NCBI GenBank assembly: GCA_039111635.1
Contig: JBCAQO010000003.1
Coordinates: 2,356,001 to 2,420,000, forward strand
Length of the DNA stretch: 64,000 nt
Reading direction: 5' to 3'
From: Heterobasidion occidentale
Lineage: Eukaryota > Basidiomycota > Agaricomycetes > Russulales > Bondarzewiaceae
Position 1 is the first letter of the stretch. Each line of letters opens with the position of its first letter. This document shows, one piece after another, positions 23,682 through 34,361 of this stretch. The notes under the pieces are model-generated. The model worked only from the letters and a program-made list of their open reading frames with translations, did no database searches and was not told the origin of the DNA. A program made the position numbers and the translations under genes.

Positions 23682-23943
23682 TAATGCCTGCGTTAGCAAG
23701 TAATCGGTCGACGCCTGGGATGCGAGAGGTCCCGTATTGTAGTGATAGCTCACAACCACATCGCTGTCTGTATTATCCACCGCTCACTATGCTAATATCG
23801 TCCTTACCTGCGGAATTCCGAAAATTTGATCTTTTACTGTTGGCATTGACACAAACCCACGAACTGCTGACAGGAGCGTACACGAAGCGCCTCTCCGTCG
23901 TCATCGATGCTATTGAGCTACATTTCCTTTCCCATCGCAACAT
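23682..23943. terminator. Convergent spacer COX15 / PRE5
   Basis: 262 bp between two converging stop codons; it should contain both 3' ends. An AT-richer stretch at 23815-23840 is a plausible 3'-end region, but no specific signal can be assigned. Confidence 0.4.
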
Positions 23944-25204
23944 CTACAACTCCATCTCCACGTCCTCGTCGCCCTCCGCCGGCGCTGCTGCCCCTTGCTC
24001 CAACTGCTGGAGTGCCGCACCAAGCGCCCCTTGCGTGGCCGACTGCGACGCGATGTAGCTGGTAACAAATTCGGAGTCGAGGATGCGGAACGGGCCTTCG
24101 GGCGAGATGCCCTTCTCTGTGGGCATCGGCGGGCCCACGACGCCGATAGAGCTATTCAGGGCGGTGAGCTCTTTGTCTTGCTGAAGGGTTTCGCGGAGAG
24201 CGTTGAGTCCGTGCGTGATGAGTTGGTCCAATGAGCCTGTTCGACGCGATTCGAAACGTGCCGCATGGGGAGAAGAAATATGAGTATCAGACCGTGTCGA
24301 TGGCGGAGGTGCGAAGGAACAGCAAGGGGTTAGGGCTGGGGGAAGGGGTGGGGACGCACAGGATGCGAAGGACTCGTAGTGCTTCTCGAGGTATGTTTTT
24401 GCGCTCTGGCTGCGCGCGCCGATGGAGATGGCGTAGTACTCGAACGACGTGCCCGAAGGCGAAAATTCGAACAGGTGTGGACCAGTGCTGTCCTGTCCGA
24501 TGACGAGGAAGCCGACACCGTATGGGCGGCGCCCGTATTCCTGCGTGTTGACCTGTGCCTCTATTGGTCGTAGGTTCCCGTACAGAGATAGCGCGGTCAA
24601 TTGGGTAGTCAAAGCAGGAAAAGGACGGCTGACGCACTGTCTGCGATGGCGGAAACGAGGCGGTTGACGGGTGCTGGTCGGTTGAAAATCATTCTTGAAG
24701 CCATGGCTTGTTGGCGCATGAAATTACTACACAGATCCACGCACCCACGCGCATGAGCATTCCTCTCAAGAAAGTACGTAGGTTCCCCGATGATGGATAG
24801 ACCCACGCACCTCAATACTCGCGCATCGGACGTGAGCCCTGCGATCGCAATACCGACGTGATCGTCGATGCGGAACATCTTCTGCTGATACGACGCGAGC
24901 TCGCCCGTCGAGCGCTGCAGCACAGACACGATCCTTCAGCCCACGCTGCGATCGTGGATGCACGGCAGCTAAGCAGACAGGGCGGGAAATCGGGGCACAC
25001 CTTCAAAGCCAGGAGTACACAGTGTGTCTTGGACCGCAGCCCGATAGCTGCAGACCCCTGCTTTACGGCCTCGAGCGCATACTCGACTTGGTGCAGACGG
25101 CCTTGCGGCGAGAAGACGGTGTTGTCGGAATCGTATGTGTTGCGGAACTGCAACGGTGTCAGTGATGGGATACGGGTATGTTACTGTAGATATATGCTCA
25201 CCAT
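23944..25204 (-). CDS. PRE5: 20S proteasome subunit alpha-6 (PRE5/PSMA1 type)
   Basis: Six exons (25204-25202, 25147-25001, 24914-24811, 24726-24638, 24560-24360, 24236-23944) encode 278 residues. The product begins [20 protein letters not shown] and continues [20 protein letters not shown], the proteasome alpha-type signature; RNTYD.DNT.FSP is specific for alpha-6. [15 protein letters not shown] and [20 protein letters not shown] follow. The subunit forms part of the outer ring that gates the 20S core. Exon 1 contributes only the ATG: the start codon lies directly against a consensus GTGAGC donor and exon 2 starts at Phe2. The C-terminus is extended by an Ala/Glu-rich tail ([16 protein letters not shown]). 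All introns are GT-AG. Confidence 0.95.
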
Positions 25205-26314
25205 CGTTCCAGAGGGTGGTTGGGAGGTGAGATAAGTGGAATAAGGGATGTGCCCGAGGCCGCGCGTATAGCAGCGCTGCGAACTGACGCGTCGAGGCCA
25301 ATGGCTTGCGATCCTAACATGCGCAAACTCCTTCGCCGCACGTGTTTGCAATCTCTCATCTCCATCATCCCATTTCTTTCCTTCCCTCTTCCTCTCGACC
25401 AGCAGCGACTGCCAAAGCTCACGACTTCTGTGGCCGCATTGTATTTCTCCTTTGTCAGAATATAGACGCATATATGCCCAACTGGACCTCTTACCGAATC
25501 AGACATTATGATGATCGGAAGGCGAACGTGGAGTGGTATTGGGACTGTATGCGTACCTGATCCCATGCACGCTCAACACCAGCTCACTGTCCAGTAAATT
25601 CATGGGGACTATGGTCCAATATTCTGTATGTTCTTTGCGTTTCATCGAGTGATAATCCCAGCTACCTCCATTTGTGGTCCTCAGGCAGCTGTAGCTGATT
25701 GTCCGTTTCCCAGCTTGCTATTAATCCCCAGCCCAGATATGATGTAATGCAATGGATCGGATTATGTTTCCTGGCACTCACTTCTGGCCCCCGTGATTCT
25801 ACTGATCGCCCCTATTCAGCAATTTTGCGGCTGCCAAGACACCCCTAAAAACACGAATTCAGTCACCAGTTGCCCTCAGAAAACGCATCGGGGATACCTC
25901 GAGCCGGATAGCAAACTTAGCACTGGGTCCCAGTACGTTCCAGTGTTCCTAAAAATATGAGCCCTAGAAATGCGTTCCGACCAGTCTAGTCACAATTCCA
26001 CAAACGGCGGAAACCCTTCTCGGACCACATGTCTCAATCTCAGTCCCTCAGCTGAGTTCGGTATCGTTCAGTTCTATCTCTGTCTCGCTTCGAATCTTTG
26101 CTCTCACGACCATATCTCTGGGTCTAGACGCCTTGTCTCATCTGCTCGCAAACTGGACCGACGATTGTACGATCAGATACCGACGGCCCTCCCACGGTCG
26201 ACAACGATATCCTGACGTATAGCCTTCTCACTTGGCCGCCTCGATAGCATACAGCTCAGACTGCAACATCCACCATCACCACACCCTGGTTCTTCACTGC
26301 AACTGCTACTACGC
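25205..26314. promoter_or_regulatory. Divergent intergenic region PRE5 / intronless orphan
   Basis: 1.1 kb between two divergent starts; it should hold both promoters. The stretch 25570-25950 is relatively AT-rich. No gene, repeat or clear TATA box was identified. A 122-codon minus frame at 25566-25198 has no recognisable domain. Confidence 0.45.
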
Positions 26315-27460
26315 ATGTCACTTGTTACTACCCCTTACCCCTCTGAGCGCGAAAACCTCCTCCCCACAGTCCTTTACAATCTCTCCTCTGCTTCTCTGCC
26401 GCCCTCCGATATCACAGTCGCATCCAGGATGATGCTGTCACCGGATTCCTTCGCATCTTCCTGTCCTCCTCCTACCCCCATCAGTGGCATTCGCAGTGGG
26501 TCCCCGATAAAGGTCCGATACAGCGCTGGCTCGTTGAAGGTCCAATCTACAAGAGGGGGCGCCATGCCCACGCCGATCTCTCTATCCTTCCCCATCACTC
26601 ACAATACGAGTTCCAAGACCAGCGGCCGGTCCAAACTATTCGAGTTCTGCGAGGAGGACGGCGAAGACGAAGAGGATGACATTCCGCCTCACACCAGGGC
26701 ATTCCCACTCACCTTCCCCCGGTACGCCAACGCGCGGCGCTTCCCGCTGTCCGAGGACTCGCAGTCCCTCCTCCGACTGGCCACCGCCAACGTCGCCCGG
26801 CAGCGTCGCAGGCTCACTTCCATTCCGGACTGGGCTACCCTGTTCCGCGCTCAGCCTACCCACTCGCGTCTGCCTGTCCCCTTTTCTACCTTCACCCCGT
26901 TCCCCACCCGGATGTCCAGGCCCGTCCTGCCCCCGCTCCACATTCCGTCCACCGGCTCCAAATTTTTCGAGACCGGACTGCCCCTGCAGGGCTGCGATGC
27001 CGACGACACCGACGACACCGAGGGCGAGGGTAGCTCGAACTCGAGCACGCCCTCCGAACCGCCCTCCGAACTACTCTCCGAGCCGCCCTCGCCGCGCCCC
27101 TCCGCCTCACTCCACGGCACGCTCACCACCCGCCTCTTCGCACGCTACGCCGCGGCGCGGAGAGCCATGCGCGCGCCGCACGCGCCCTCCTTCCGCCGCT
27201 CGCCCTCCGCCTCGAGCGTGCGGTCCGCGCCGGCGGCGCAGCGGCCCAAGGCGTCGTTTCTCCGGCGCATCGCGCCGCGCGGCCTCACGCTGCGCACCCG
27301 GTCTCTGCCCGTGCGCGTGGACATCGAGACGAGCACGCACGTCGACGGGGGCGAGGGCGCGGGCGCGGGGGCAGGGGCAGAGGCGGGCGTGCGCCGGTCG
27401 GCGAGCGTGCGGCGCGCGGCGTCGGAGAAGCTGAGGGGCCTCTTCCAGGCGCCCGCGTGA
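26315..27460 (+). CDS. Intronless orphan protein, unknown function
   Basis: One uninterrupted frame of 381 residues, unusual here, where nearly every gene has several introns. The protein starts MSLVTTPYPSERENLLPTVL. Residues 48-100 are Ser/Pro-rich. An acidic patch (CEEDGEDEEDDIPPHTR) is followed by FPLTFPRYANARRFPLSEDS and RLTSIPDWATLFRAQPTHSR, which look ordered. The C-terminal third is basic and Ala/Arg-rich (RLFARYAAARRAMRAPHAPS). GC content climbs steeply from 5' to 3', so antisense frames also stay open. No signal peptide, membrane helix or known domain was seen. A downstream in-frame ATG (residue 39) is an alternative start. Function unknown. Confidence 0.6.
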   Translation: MSLVTTPYPSERENLLPTVLYNLSSASLPPSDITVASRMMLSPDSFASSCPPPTPISGIRSGSPIKVRYSAGSLKVQSTRGGAMPTPISLSFPITHNTSSKTSGRSKLFEFCEEDGEDEEDDIPPHTRAFPLTFPRYANARRFPLSEDSQSLLRLATANVARQRRRLTSIPDWATLFRAQPTHSRLPVPFSTFTPFPTRMSRPVLPPLHIPSTGSKFFETGLPLQGCDADDTDDTEGEGSSNSSTPSEPPSELLSEPPSPRPSASLHGTLTTRLFARYAAARRAMRAPHAPSFRRSPSASSVRSAPAAQRPKASFLRRIAPRGLTLRTRSLPVRVDIETSTHVDGGEGAGAGAGAEAGVRRSASVRRAASEKLRGLFQAPA

Positions 27461-28359
27461 CGTCAGGGCTCGCTCTCGCCATCGTTTTTTACTCCCTCTG
27501 CACACGGACACATGCGATCGGACAGACGGACAAGCGAACGCGCGTCGTCGACGCGTTCGGTGCTCAGCTTTCGTATCCCGCCTCGGACTGATATCGTACT
27601 TGGCCCTCTGACCCCGGACTCGTAGCAACCCTATCGCATACCGAACTCTCTCGCCTTGAACCATCCTTCTCCTCACCCTACATACATACCCACCTACCCC
27701 ACCCGCGTTCCACGTTCCGTCGGACTCGCTCCCCATGACTATAGTCGTTATGTACACCCCCCTACGGACTGCGATCCCTCCAGGACTCATCCACAACGCA
27801 CATCTATGACCCACGAATTCGAACTATTTCTGCGCCTCTGCGTCAGCGTCTGCAAACAACCGAGCCATGTAATACTGTGTGCGTATGCCATGCGCGAGTC
27901 AGATATGTATGTATGCGTATGTACATGCATCGTGAGTATATGTGTAGAGATAAGAGCATCCGGGAAAGATATATGCACGAGGGCGATGGGGAAGGGAGCA
28001 ATGAGCTTGAGGACACATGATGAGGAGGAAGTGGACCGGGCGACCGACCGATCCATCTACAACCGCCGAGCGAAAGCAGCTGGAACCTGAAAGGACTCTG
28101 TGAAGAAAAAGAAAAAAAACGTCGAGCACGAACAACAACAGCGGCAGCAACAACAAAAAACAACAACAACAACAGCAACACAGCTCCCTCGTCGCACGGC
28201 ACGCACAGGCGCCGCCGATCGCTTTTTCCGAAATCGAAAGAAAAAAAATCCTGCAAGCAAGCGAGGAAAGAAAGAAACGGGAAACCCCACGGCAACGACA
28301 AGTCCACCACACACACTCCCACACCCTCCCTCCCTCTCTCTCGCGCACGCGCACGCCCC
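27461..28359. other. Convergent spacer with purine/CAA-rich tract
   Basis: About 900 bp between the stop of the intronless orphan and the stop of the MscS gene. At 28126-28195 there is an A/C-rich tract built from CAA and CAG triplets, flanked by AAAAAGAAAAAAAA runs. On the transcribed strand of the MscS gene it would be a GUU/UUG-rich 3' UTR element. No gene is supported. Confidence 0.45.
28126..28195. repeat. CAA/CAG imperfect triplet repeat
   Basis: An imperfect run of CAA and CAG triplets, including AACAACAACAACAGCAACA, lies in the presumed 3' UTR of the MscS gene. It is simple-sequence DNA; no coding role is supported. Confidence 0.6.
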
Positions 28360-31300
28360 TCACCCATCCAGCCCAAACCCGCGCATCGCAGCCTTCCGAC
28401 TCATGCTCTTCCGCGCGCGCATGTCCGACGCGAGCACCGCGCCCCCCGCGGGCGCAGGCGGCGCGAACCCGAGCCAGTTGTGCTTCCCGCCCGCCGCGGC
28501 GACCGCCCCCGCGCTCGTCGCGCCCATCCCGTCCGCCGGCGCCGGCGCCGCGGCCGCGCCTGGCTGCGCGTCCACGTGCTGCTGCTGCTGCTGTGCGCGC
28601 GTGGACGGCGACGGCGACGGGGGCGCGTCAGCGAAGGACGCGGCGCCAGGCGAGCGCGGCGAGCGTGGCGAGTCGACGTCCTCGTCCGTCCGCGCGAGCT
28701 CGCCGCGCTCGCCGTCGCGCTCGTGCGCCCAGGCGACGGGGAGCGCGGCCTCGAAGGCGACGATGCCGAGCTGGCGGCAGTAGTACTGCGTCGCGGCGTG
28801 GAACGCGGTCTTGCGCGCCTGGCGGAGGCCCCAGTCCTGCCACGTGCTGCGCGGGCGGCGCAGCGTAGCGCATCGAGTCGGGTCAGGTCAGGTCAGCAAC
28901 CAAAGTGACGGACAGCGCACGCAGCGCAAGGGACGAAGGGACAGCGCAACGCACCCGTTGTGCCCGATGCCGATCGTGATCTCGAGGTGGCGCTGGAAGT
29001 CGATCTTCTGGAGCGTGACGGACGTGGAGGGCATGAACCAGCGGTTCTCCTCGCGCGCGAGCCAGTCGTTGAGGCACCGCTCGAGCGCGTCGAGCTTCGC
29101 GAGCGGCGTGCGCCACGCGACCTGCATCGTCAGGTTCTCGAACGTCTTGTCGCTCCGCCGCACGTTCGTGCTGCGCGCCGCGCGGGGATGGGCGGAGGCG
29201 GACGGGGCGGGGTGAGCGAGGAGACGAGACGGGAGGGAAGGTGGAGAGCGGGGACGGGACGCACATGAATTTGTTGAACAGCTGGCTGTTGAAATAATAC
29301 GTCTCCGTCCCGTCCGAGCGCGCAAACACCGTCTGCAACGACGACGAAGACCGTCAGCAGCCCGCCCAAAAACACGCACGCAGGGCACGACGCACCGCGA
29401 ACAGGCCCATCTTCTTCACGACCAGGTTCTCCTCTGCGCCCATGCATCGCGTCAGCGCGCGCACTCCACGCGCCAAAAAGAGTGACTCACCGTCGATGAA
29501 GCACCGATCGCCCGTGTCGAACGGACTGCGCCCGAGTCAATCCATCAGCCAAGTACACAGAGAGAGAGAGAGCGAACCACCCACTGCGTAACGAATAAAA
29601 ACATGATCGCGTCAAACGCGTTGCTCGCCGCGTTCTTGAAGATAAAGCTCGCCGCGATCCCGATCGAATACACGCTCGTCAGGCTCTCGCCCACGCTCAC
29701 GTCGAACACCGACAGCGACACGAAGAACAGCACCACCGCCGCGAAGAACAGCAGGATCCGGTCCAGCGTGTGCAGCGCCGCGCCCACGTCGCGCATCGAC
29801 CGGCTCAGGAACCGCCGCTCCTTGTACACCTTCAGCAGCGTCGTCTTGATCTCCGCCCGCGACAGGTCCCCGTTGTTGTCCGCGTCGAACACCCGGAACG
29901 CGCGCGCCGCGTCCTCGGGCGTCTTGTACGCCGGCTGCAGGTCCGACGGGAGCAGGTACCGCCGCCGCCGGTCCTTGAACGTCGTGTAGATCAGCCGCGC
30001 GAGGCGCTGGCGGGCCGCCGCCACACATCAGCACGCACGCACGCACACATGCAGCGGGAGCGCCGCGCGCGCAAAAGACGCACCTTGGCCTCGTGCGCGG
30101 ACGTCACGTCCCACACCAGCCCGCCCGCGCCGCCCTCCTTCCCCTCGAGGTTCCGCGCGTCGTGCAGCACCGCGCTCTTGAGCACGCGCGCGGCCTGCGC
30201 CACCACCGCCGCGCCGCCGTCCTCCTCGCTCGAGCGCCGCCCCGCGCCCGCGCCCGTCCCGTCCGGCGTCGGCGTCGGCGGGTAGCGGTGCGGGCTCGCG
30301 GACGCGTGGGCGTCGGCGTCGACGTCGACGTCGTACCCGAACCCGGCGGACGCGCGCTTCGCCTTTTTCCCCTTCGCCTTGTCCTTCGCCTTGCCCTTTC
30401 CCTTGCCCTTGCCCTTGCCCTTGCCCTTGCCGTCCGCGCCCTCCTCCTCGTCCGCGTCCCAGTCGCTGTCCGTGTGCACCGCGCCCCCCAGCGCGCTCAT
30501 CCCGCTGAGCGGCTCGGGCGTGCCCGTCCTCGGCGTGCTGCTCGCCCTGCGCGCGCCCCACTCGAAGCCGCCCTTCTCGCCCAACGGCGTGCCGAACCCG
30601 AACGAGGAAAACACGGGCGTGCGCGCGCCCGAGGCCGTGTGCGCGTGCGCGTGCTTGGGGGTCTTGGGGCGGTAGTTGCGCAGGTGCTCGATGACCTGGA
30701 GCGACTCGCGCAGCGCGTCGATGCGCTCCTTGAACGCGGTGCGGTGGAAGGCGAAGGCTGGTGGGGGGCTGAGTCGAGGAGCGAGAGAGGAGACGACCGG
30801 GAAGGGGGGAGGGGGGACGTACCGATCGCGTGCGAGAGCATCTTTTGGGCGCACCAGACGAGGGTGAGGAAGAACAGAAACTCGATGACGTTGTCGAGCT
30901 GCCGTCGCGCGTCAAGGACGCGCCACGAGGAGAGCGCGCGGGGCACGCACCGTGTTTGTGTACTTTGCGCGACTCTGGGCCTCCTCGCCCGAGTCGTGGA
31001 GCTTGTATATGTGCTCGAAGAGGATGACCCAGCTGACCCAGCCGCTCGCGGCGTAGAAGAGCGGCTTGACGGTGCCCTTGACGGAGTTGAAGAGCTCGAT
31101 GCGGGTCTTGATGCTCTCGGAGACGTGGCCCCAGACGAGGGCGACGACGCCGCGGACGACGGCGGGGACGAGGTCGATGATGAGGGCGAGCCACCAGGAG
31201 ACGAGGAGGTTGGCTGCGGCCCAGAAGAGCCAGGCCTGGAGGTTGTCGAGGACGTAGCGGCGGTGGTCTGTGGGGTGGGGCTTGTACCAGAAGAAGTGGA

Positions 31301-32016
31301 CGAGGACGGGGCCGGCGACGAGGAGGGCGGCGAGGAAGGTGGAGCCGATGAGGGAGCCGAAGAGGAGGGTGAGGACGCTGTGGGGGCGGGTGAGGACAAG
31401 AAGCGGGGCGGGGCGAAGGCTGTGGGTGGAGGACTGACCGCTTGAAGCCCCAGGCGCGGGGGCGCTGTGCGATGCCCATCTGGTGCTCGAACTTTGCCTC
31501 CTCGTCGACGAGGTCCTCCTCCGCGCTCCAGTCGTACTCGTCGTCCTCGTCATACTCGTCGTCTGTGCCTGCGAGCGAGGCCTGGCGCGAGTGGGAGAAG
31601 GGGGGGAAGGGCTGGGGCGAGGGCGCGGCGGAGTAGCCGGGTGCGAGGTCGTCCGTGTAGTGGACGGTGGGCTTCGGGGTGGTGGTGCCTGGGGCGGGGG
31701 GGAGAGAGGCGGACACGGGGCGGGGGGAGTCGAGGACGACGGGGGGCTTTTCGGGGACGGGGACGGGGACGGGGTGGTCGTGGGTGGAGTGGTCGTGGGT
31801 GGAGTCCATGAGGTCGACGTGGGAGCGGTAGGGCGGGGTCTGTGAGTGTATGTGGTGGAGGGCGAGCTGGGATGTGCTTGCGACGGACTTGTAGGGGGGG
31901 GAGGGGAGCGGGGGGGCTTGGTCGTCTGTGTCGAAGAGGTTCGGGTGTGCGAGGCGGAGGGGAGCGGGGACCAGCCGCGAAGGACCATCGGGCGGACGTG
32001 GATCGTGGCCCGCCAT
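28360..32016 (-). CDS. MscS-family mechanosensitive ion channel with EF-hand (fungal Msy1/Msy2 type)
   Basis: Ten exons (32016-31439, 31377-30951, 30898-30823, 30757-30084, 30006-29585, 29525-29491, 29433-29396, 29332-29265, 29170-28955, 28846-28360) encode 1,006 residues. Residues 1-190 are Pro/Ser/Asp-rich. Hydrophobic segments start at about residues 195, 245, 300 and 338. A canonical EF-hand loop DADNNGDLSRAE lies at about 625-636. Then come two more helices and the pore-lining helix (IGIAASFIFKNAASNAFDAI), followed by HPFDTGDRCFIDEENLVV, the MscS beta domain. Fission yeast homologues sit in ER membranes and shape Ca2+ responses to hypo-osmotic shock. Odd features: a Lys-Gly repeat loop before the EF-hand and a 150-residue Ala/Pro/Gln-rich tail. 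The gene is very GC-rich, so long antisense frames exist. Confidence 0.92.
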
Positions 32017-32456
32017 ATCGAGCTCCCTGCTAGAACCCCCGTATTATATCTCCCTCCTCCGCAACCTAGGCACGCACTCCTCCTTGGCAACTCCCATCCC
32101 GCTCTCCTGCCCGCAGCCTCTGCCTCCTTCTTCCCCGTCCCCGTCCCCGTCCCCGCTCCCGTCCCCGTCACCGTCGACCTCGTCGCCTAGCGTCCATGCA
32201 AGCGGTCACTCGCCCGCCATGGTTGTCGCGCCTGACCGGACCAAAGAATGGATTGTGGGAGCGCAGCCGCGAAAAAAACCGCGAGTGAAGGATCGCTCCA
32301 CCGCCCCAGATTTCAAATCGCGTCGTTCTTTCGCTTCCCGATATGGGTGATGCGCGAGGGCCATGACGTCACTGGACGCCCTCTGCACCGCGTCGTCGTC
32401 ACCCACAGCCAGAGCCTGCTCCTCCCACACCGCTGCACCTGTCCTCCCTCCTCGCC
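32017..32456. promoter_or_regulatory. Shared divergent promoter, MscS channel / helical orphan
   Basis: 440 bp between two divergent starts. A repeated CCGTCCCCGTCC block lies at 32127-32172, which could be a regulatory or simple repeat. No TATA box was identified. Confidence 0.5.
32127..32172. repeat. C-rich hexamer repeat (CCCCGT units)
   Basis: Tandem imperfect CCCCGT units between the MscS channel and helical orphan genes. Simple-sequence DNA; with C-runs it could form an i-motif or, on the other strand, a G-quadruplex, which is inference only. Confidence 0.55.
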
Positions 32457-33306
32457 ATGCCGCTCCTCGACGCCCTCACCGGCCACACAGACCCCGCCAA
32501 GAAGATCGAGCACGCCCTCGCAAAAGAAGCAAAGTCCGACGCCAACCACCTCTCCGCCACCGCCAAGGCCCTCCAGTCCACCGAGAAGGCCCACGCCCGC
32601 GCCCAGAAGGTTCGTCTCCCCCCCTGGGCCCTCGCCAGCCCTCGCGTGCAGGCGCTTACCCCCCTCCGGTCGACTCTACTACTCTAATACCCGTCTCAAT
32701 TTGATTCACTTGCTCTCCGATCTCGCGCGCCCGCACGCGCAGACCGCGCTCAAGGCGGACTCTGCAGCCGAAAAGGCCACCCGCGACGAGCACAAGTCCG
32801 CCGTCGCCCTCAACGACGCCGCACACGCCCACGACGCAGCCCTCACCCACGAAAAACAGGCCCAGCACGACGCCCAGGTTCGTCCCTCCAACCCACCCCC
32901 CACCCCTCCTTCGTCCCTTCGCCTCGTCCCTCACCCCACCCGCCCGCAGCTCAAACACGACCGCGAAGCCCACCTCGAGCACGACATCGCCCGCAAGAAA
33001 ACAGACCTCGACGCCCTCGCGCAGAAGAAATCTGCCGCCGACGTGCGTCCGCCCCCGCCCCCGCCCCCTCCCTCCCCTCGTCGCTGACACCGACCACGCG
33101 AGCAGACTGAGCGCGACGCGAGGGTCGCAGAGCTCCACCGCACCGGCGCCCCCGACGCCCCGAACGCGGACGCGAACGACAATGACAGCGCGACGGGGCC
33201 CGCGGCGCAGCCCTCTGCCCCCGCGCGCTCCACCACCACCGCCGCCGCCCCTGGCGGCCCCGCTCCCGACTCGCCGGCCGCCGGCACCGTCCCAGGTGCC
33301 TACTGA
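32457..33306 (+). CDS. Small helical His/Lys/Ala-rich orphan protein
   Basis: Four exons (32457-32609, 32743-32877, 32950-33042, 33106-33306), all split exactly between codons, encode 193 residues. The product starts MPLLDALTGHTDPAKKIEHA and is almost entirely predicted helix, with heptad-like Ala/Lys/Glu/His patterns (EKATRDEHKSAVALNDAAHA, KQAQHDAQLKHDREAHLEHD). A disordered Ala/Pro/Thr tail follows. The phase-0 introns make each exon a separable helical block, as though built by duplication. I recall similar small helical proteins only as uncharacterised fungal proteins, and I assign no function. No signal peptide or membrane segment. It diverges from the MscS gene across 440 bp. Confidence 0.78.
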
Positions 33307-33476
33307 GCGCGCTCGAACGCATACATGGGCCATTCGACATTCCCTTCCCTTTCTCTTCTCTTCTTTTCTCTTCGCCCCAGAGGACGCTGTATCGTGAGGA
33401 CGTTGTATCCAGCTAGCATCGTCGCAGGCTGTTGTAGCATCCCATTGCACGCGTATCATACATGGCCCACCTGTAC

Positions 33477-33516
33477 TGTAGTCTGTAGTCTGTAGTCTGT
33501 AGTCTGTAGTCTGTAG
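33477..33516. repeat. Seven-base tandem repeat (GTCTGTA)5
   Basis: Five perfect tandem copies of GTCTGTA at 33481-33515, with a partial unit on the left side. It lies about 170 bp downstream of the helical orphan's stop codon, probably in or just past its 3' UTR. A minisatellite-like simple repeat with no spacers, so not a CRISPR. Confidence 0.9.
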
Positions 33517-34333
33517 CATCTCATCTCATCCTCGGCATAACATAAACCACTCTGTCAATTCGCACGCGGGAAGGATGCGCCGCCTGCAGAGGACGCGACG
33601 CGACGCGACGGGTCGACAGAACGACCGAGTAGAATGAATTCGAACAGAATAAGATAAACACATGGGCGCAGAGACTCGGCGAGACGCGCGAAACGTCGGA
33701 CGCCGACCCCCGGCGAGGCGGCGGCGGCGGGCGAGCCGTCTCGTCCCGCGTTCGCGCTCGTGCTCGTGCTGTGCGCCCGGCGCTGCGACGGACAACGGCG
33801 CGCTTCCGCGCATCCGCCGCCCACGCTCACGCCCATGCCCACGCAGACGCAGAGGCGGACGGGGACGCGGGGTGCGCGGCGGCCCCTCTCCCGGAACGCA
33901 CCGCAGCCCCCGCGCACCGTCGCGCTCGGGCGCGTGTGGAAGCTTTCTGCGCGCGACGGCGGCGGCGGCGGCCGCGCGCCTGCGGCTGTCTTCTGTGAGG
34001 CGGCGACGCGTCGTCTCCGTCTTGAACGCGCCTGAAACGTTCCCCGCTGAACCGGGCGGGTCCGCGGCGCTGGCCAGGGTCGGCGGGCGAGAGGGACCCG
34101 CACGCAGAACACGCGCGCGGCGTGCCGGAGAGACGCGGCGATCCCGCGCGCTCCTCGGGCGCGGTGTTCGGCGATAGGTGCTCGCGCCCGAGTCGCATCT
34201 TCGCCGCGAGGCGGGAGGCAGGCCGCGAGTCGAGTCGAGTCGCGCGCGCCGCGACGATGCGGTGCGATGCGAGCCTGAGGCTTAGCGTGGCCACGGACGT
34301 GACACCCACGCGCACGGGTCTGAGCCGACGCGG

Positions 34334-34361
34334 CCGAGCACCGAGCACCGAGCACCGAGCA
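34334..34361. repeat. Short tandem repeat (GAGCACC)3
   Basis: Three near-perfect tandem copies of GAGCACC inside the GC-rich island. No function is inferred. Confidence 0.6.

Noticed and set aside
30093..31445. A 450-codon plus-strand frame opposite the MscS gene
   Set aside because: Antisense shadow of GC-rich coding exons. The minus strand has the recognisable channel and EF-hand; the frame crosses several of its introns.
33477..33516. Heptamer array as a CRISPR
   Set aside because: Direct tandem units without spacers, in a eukaryotic genome.
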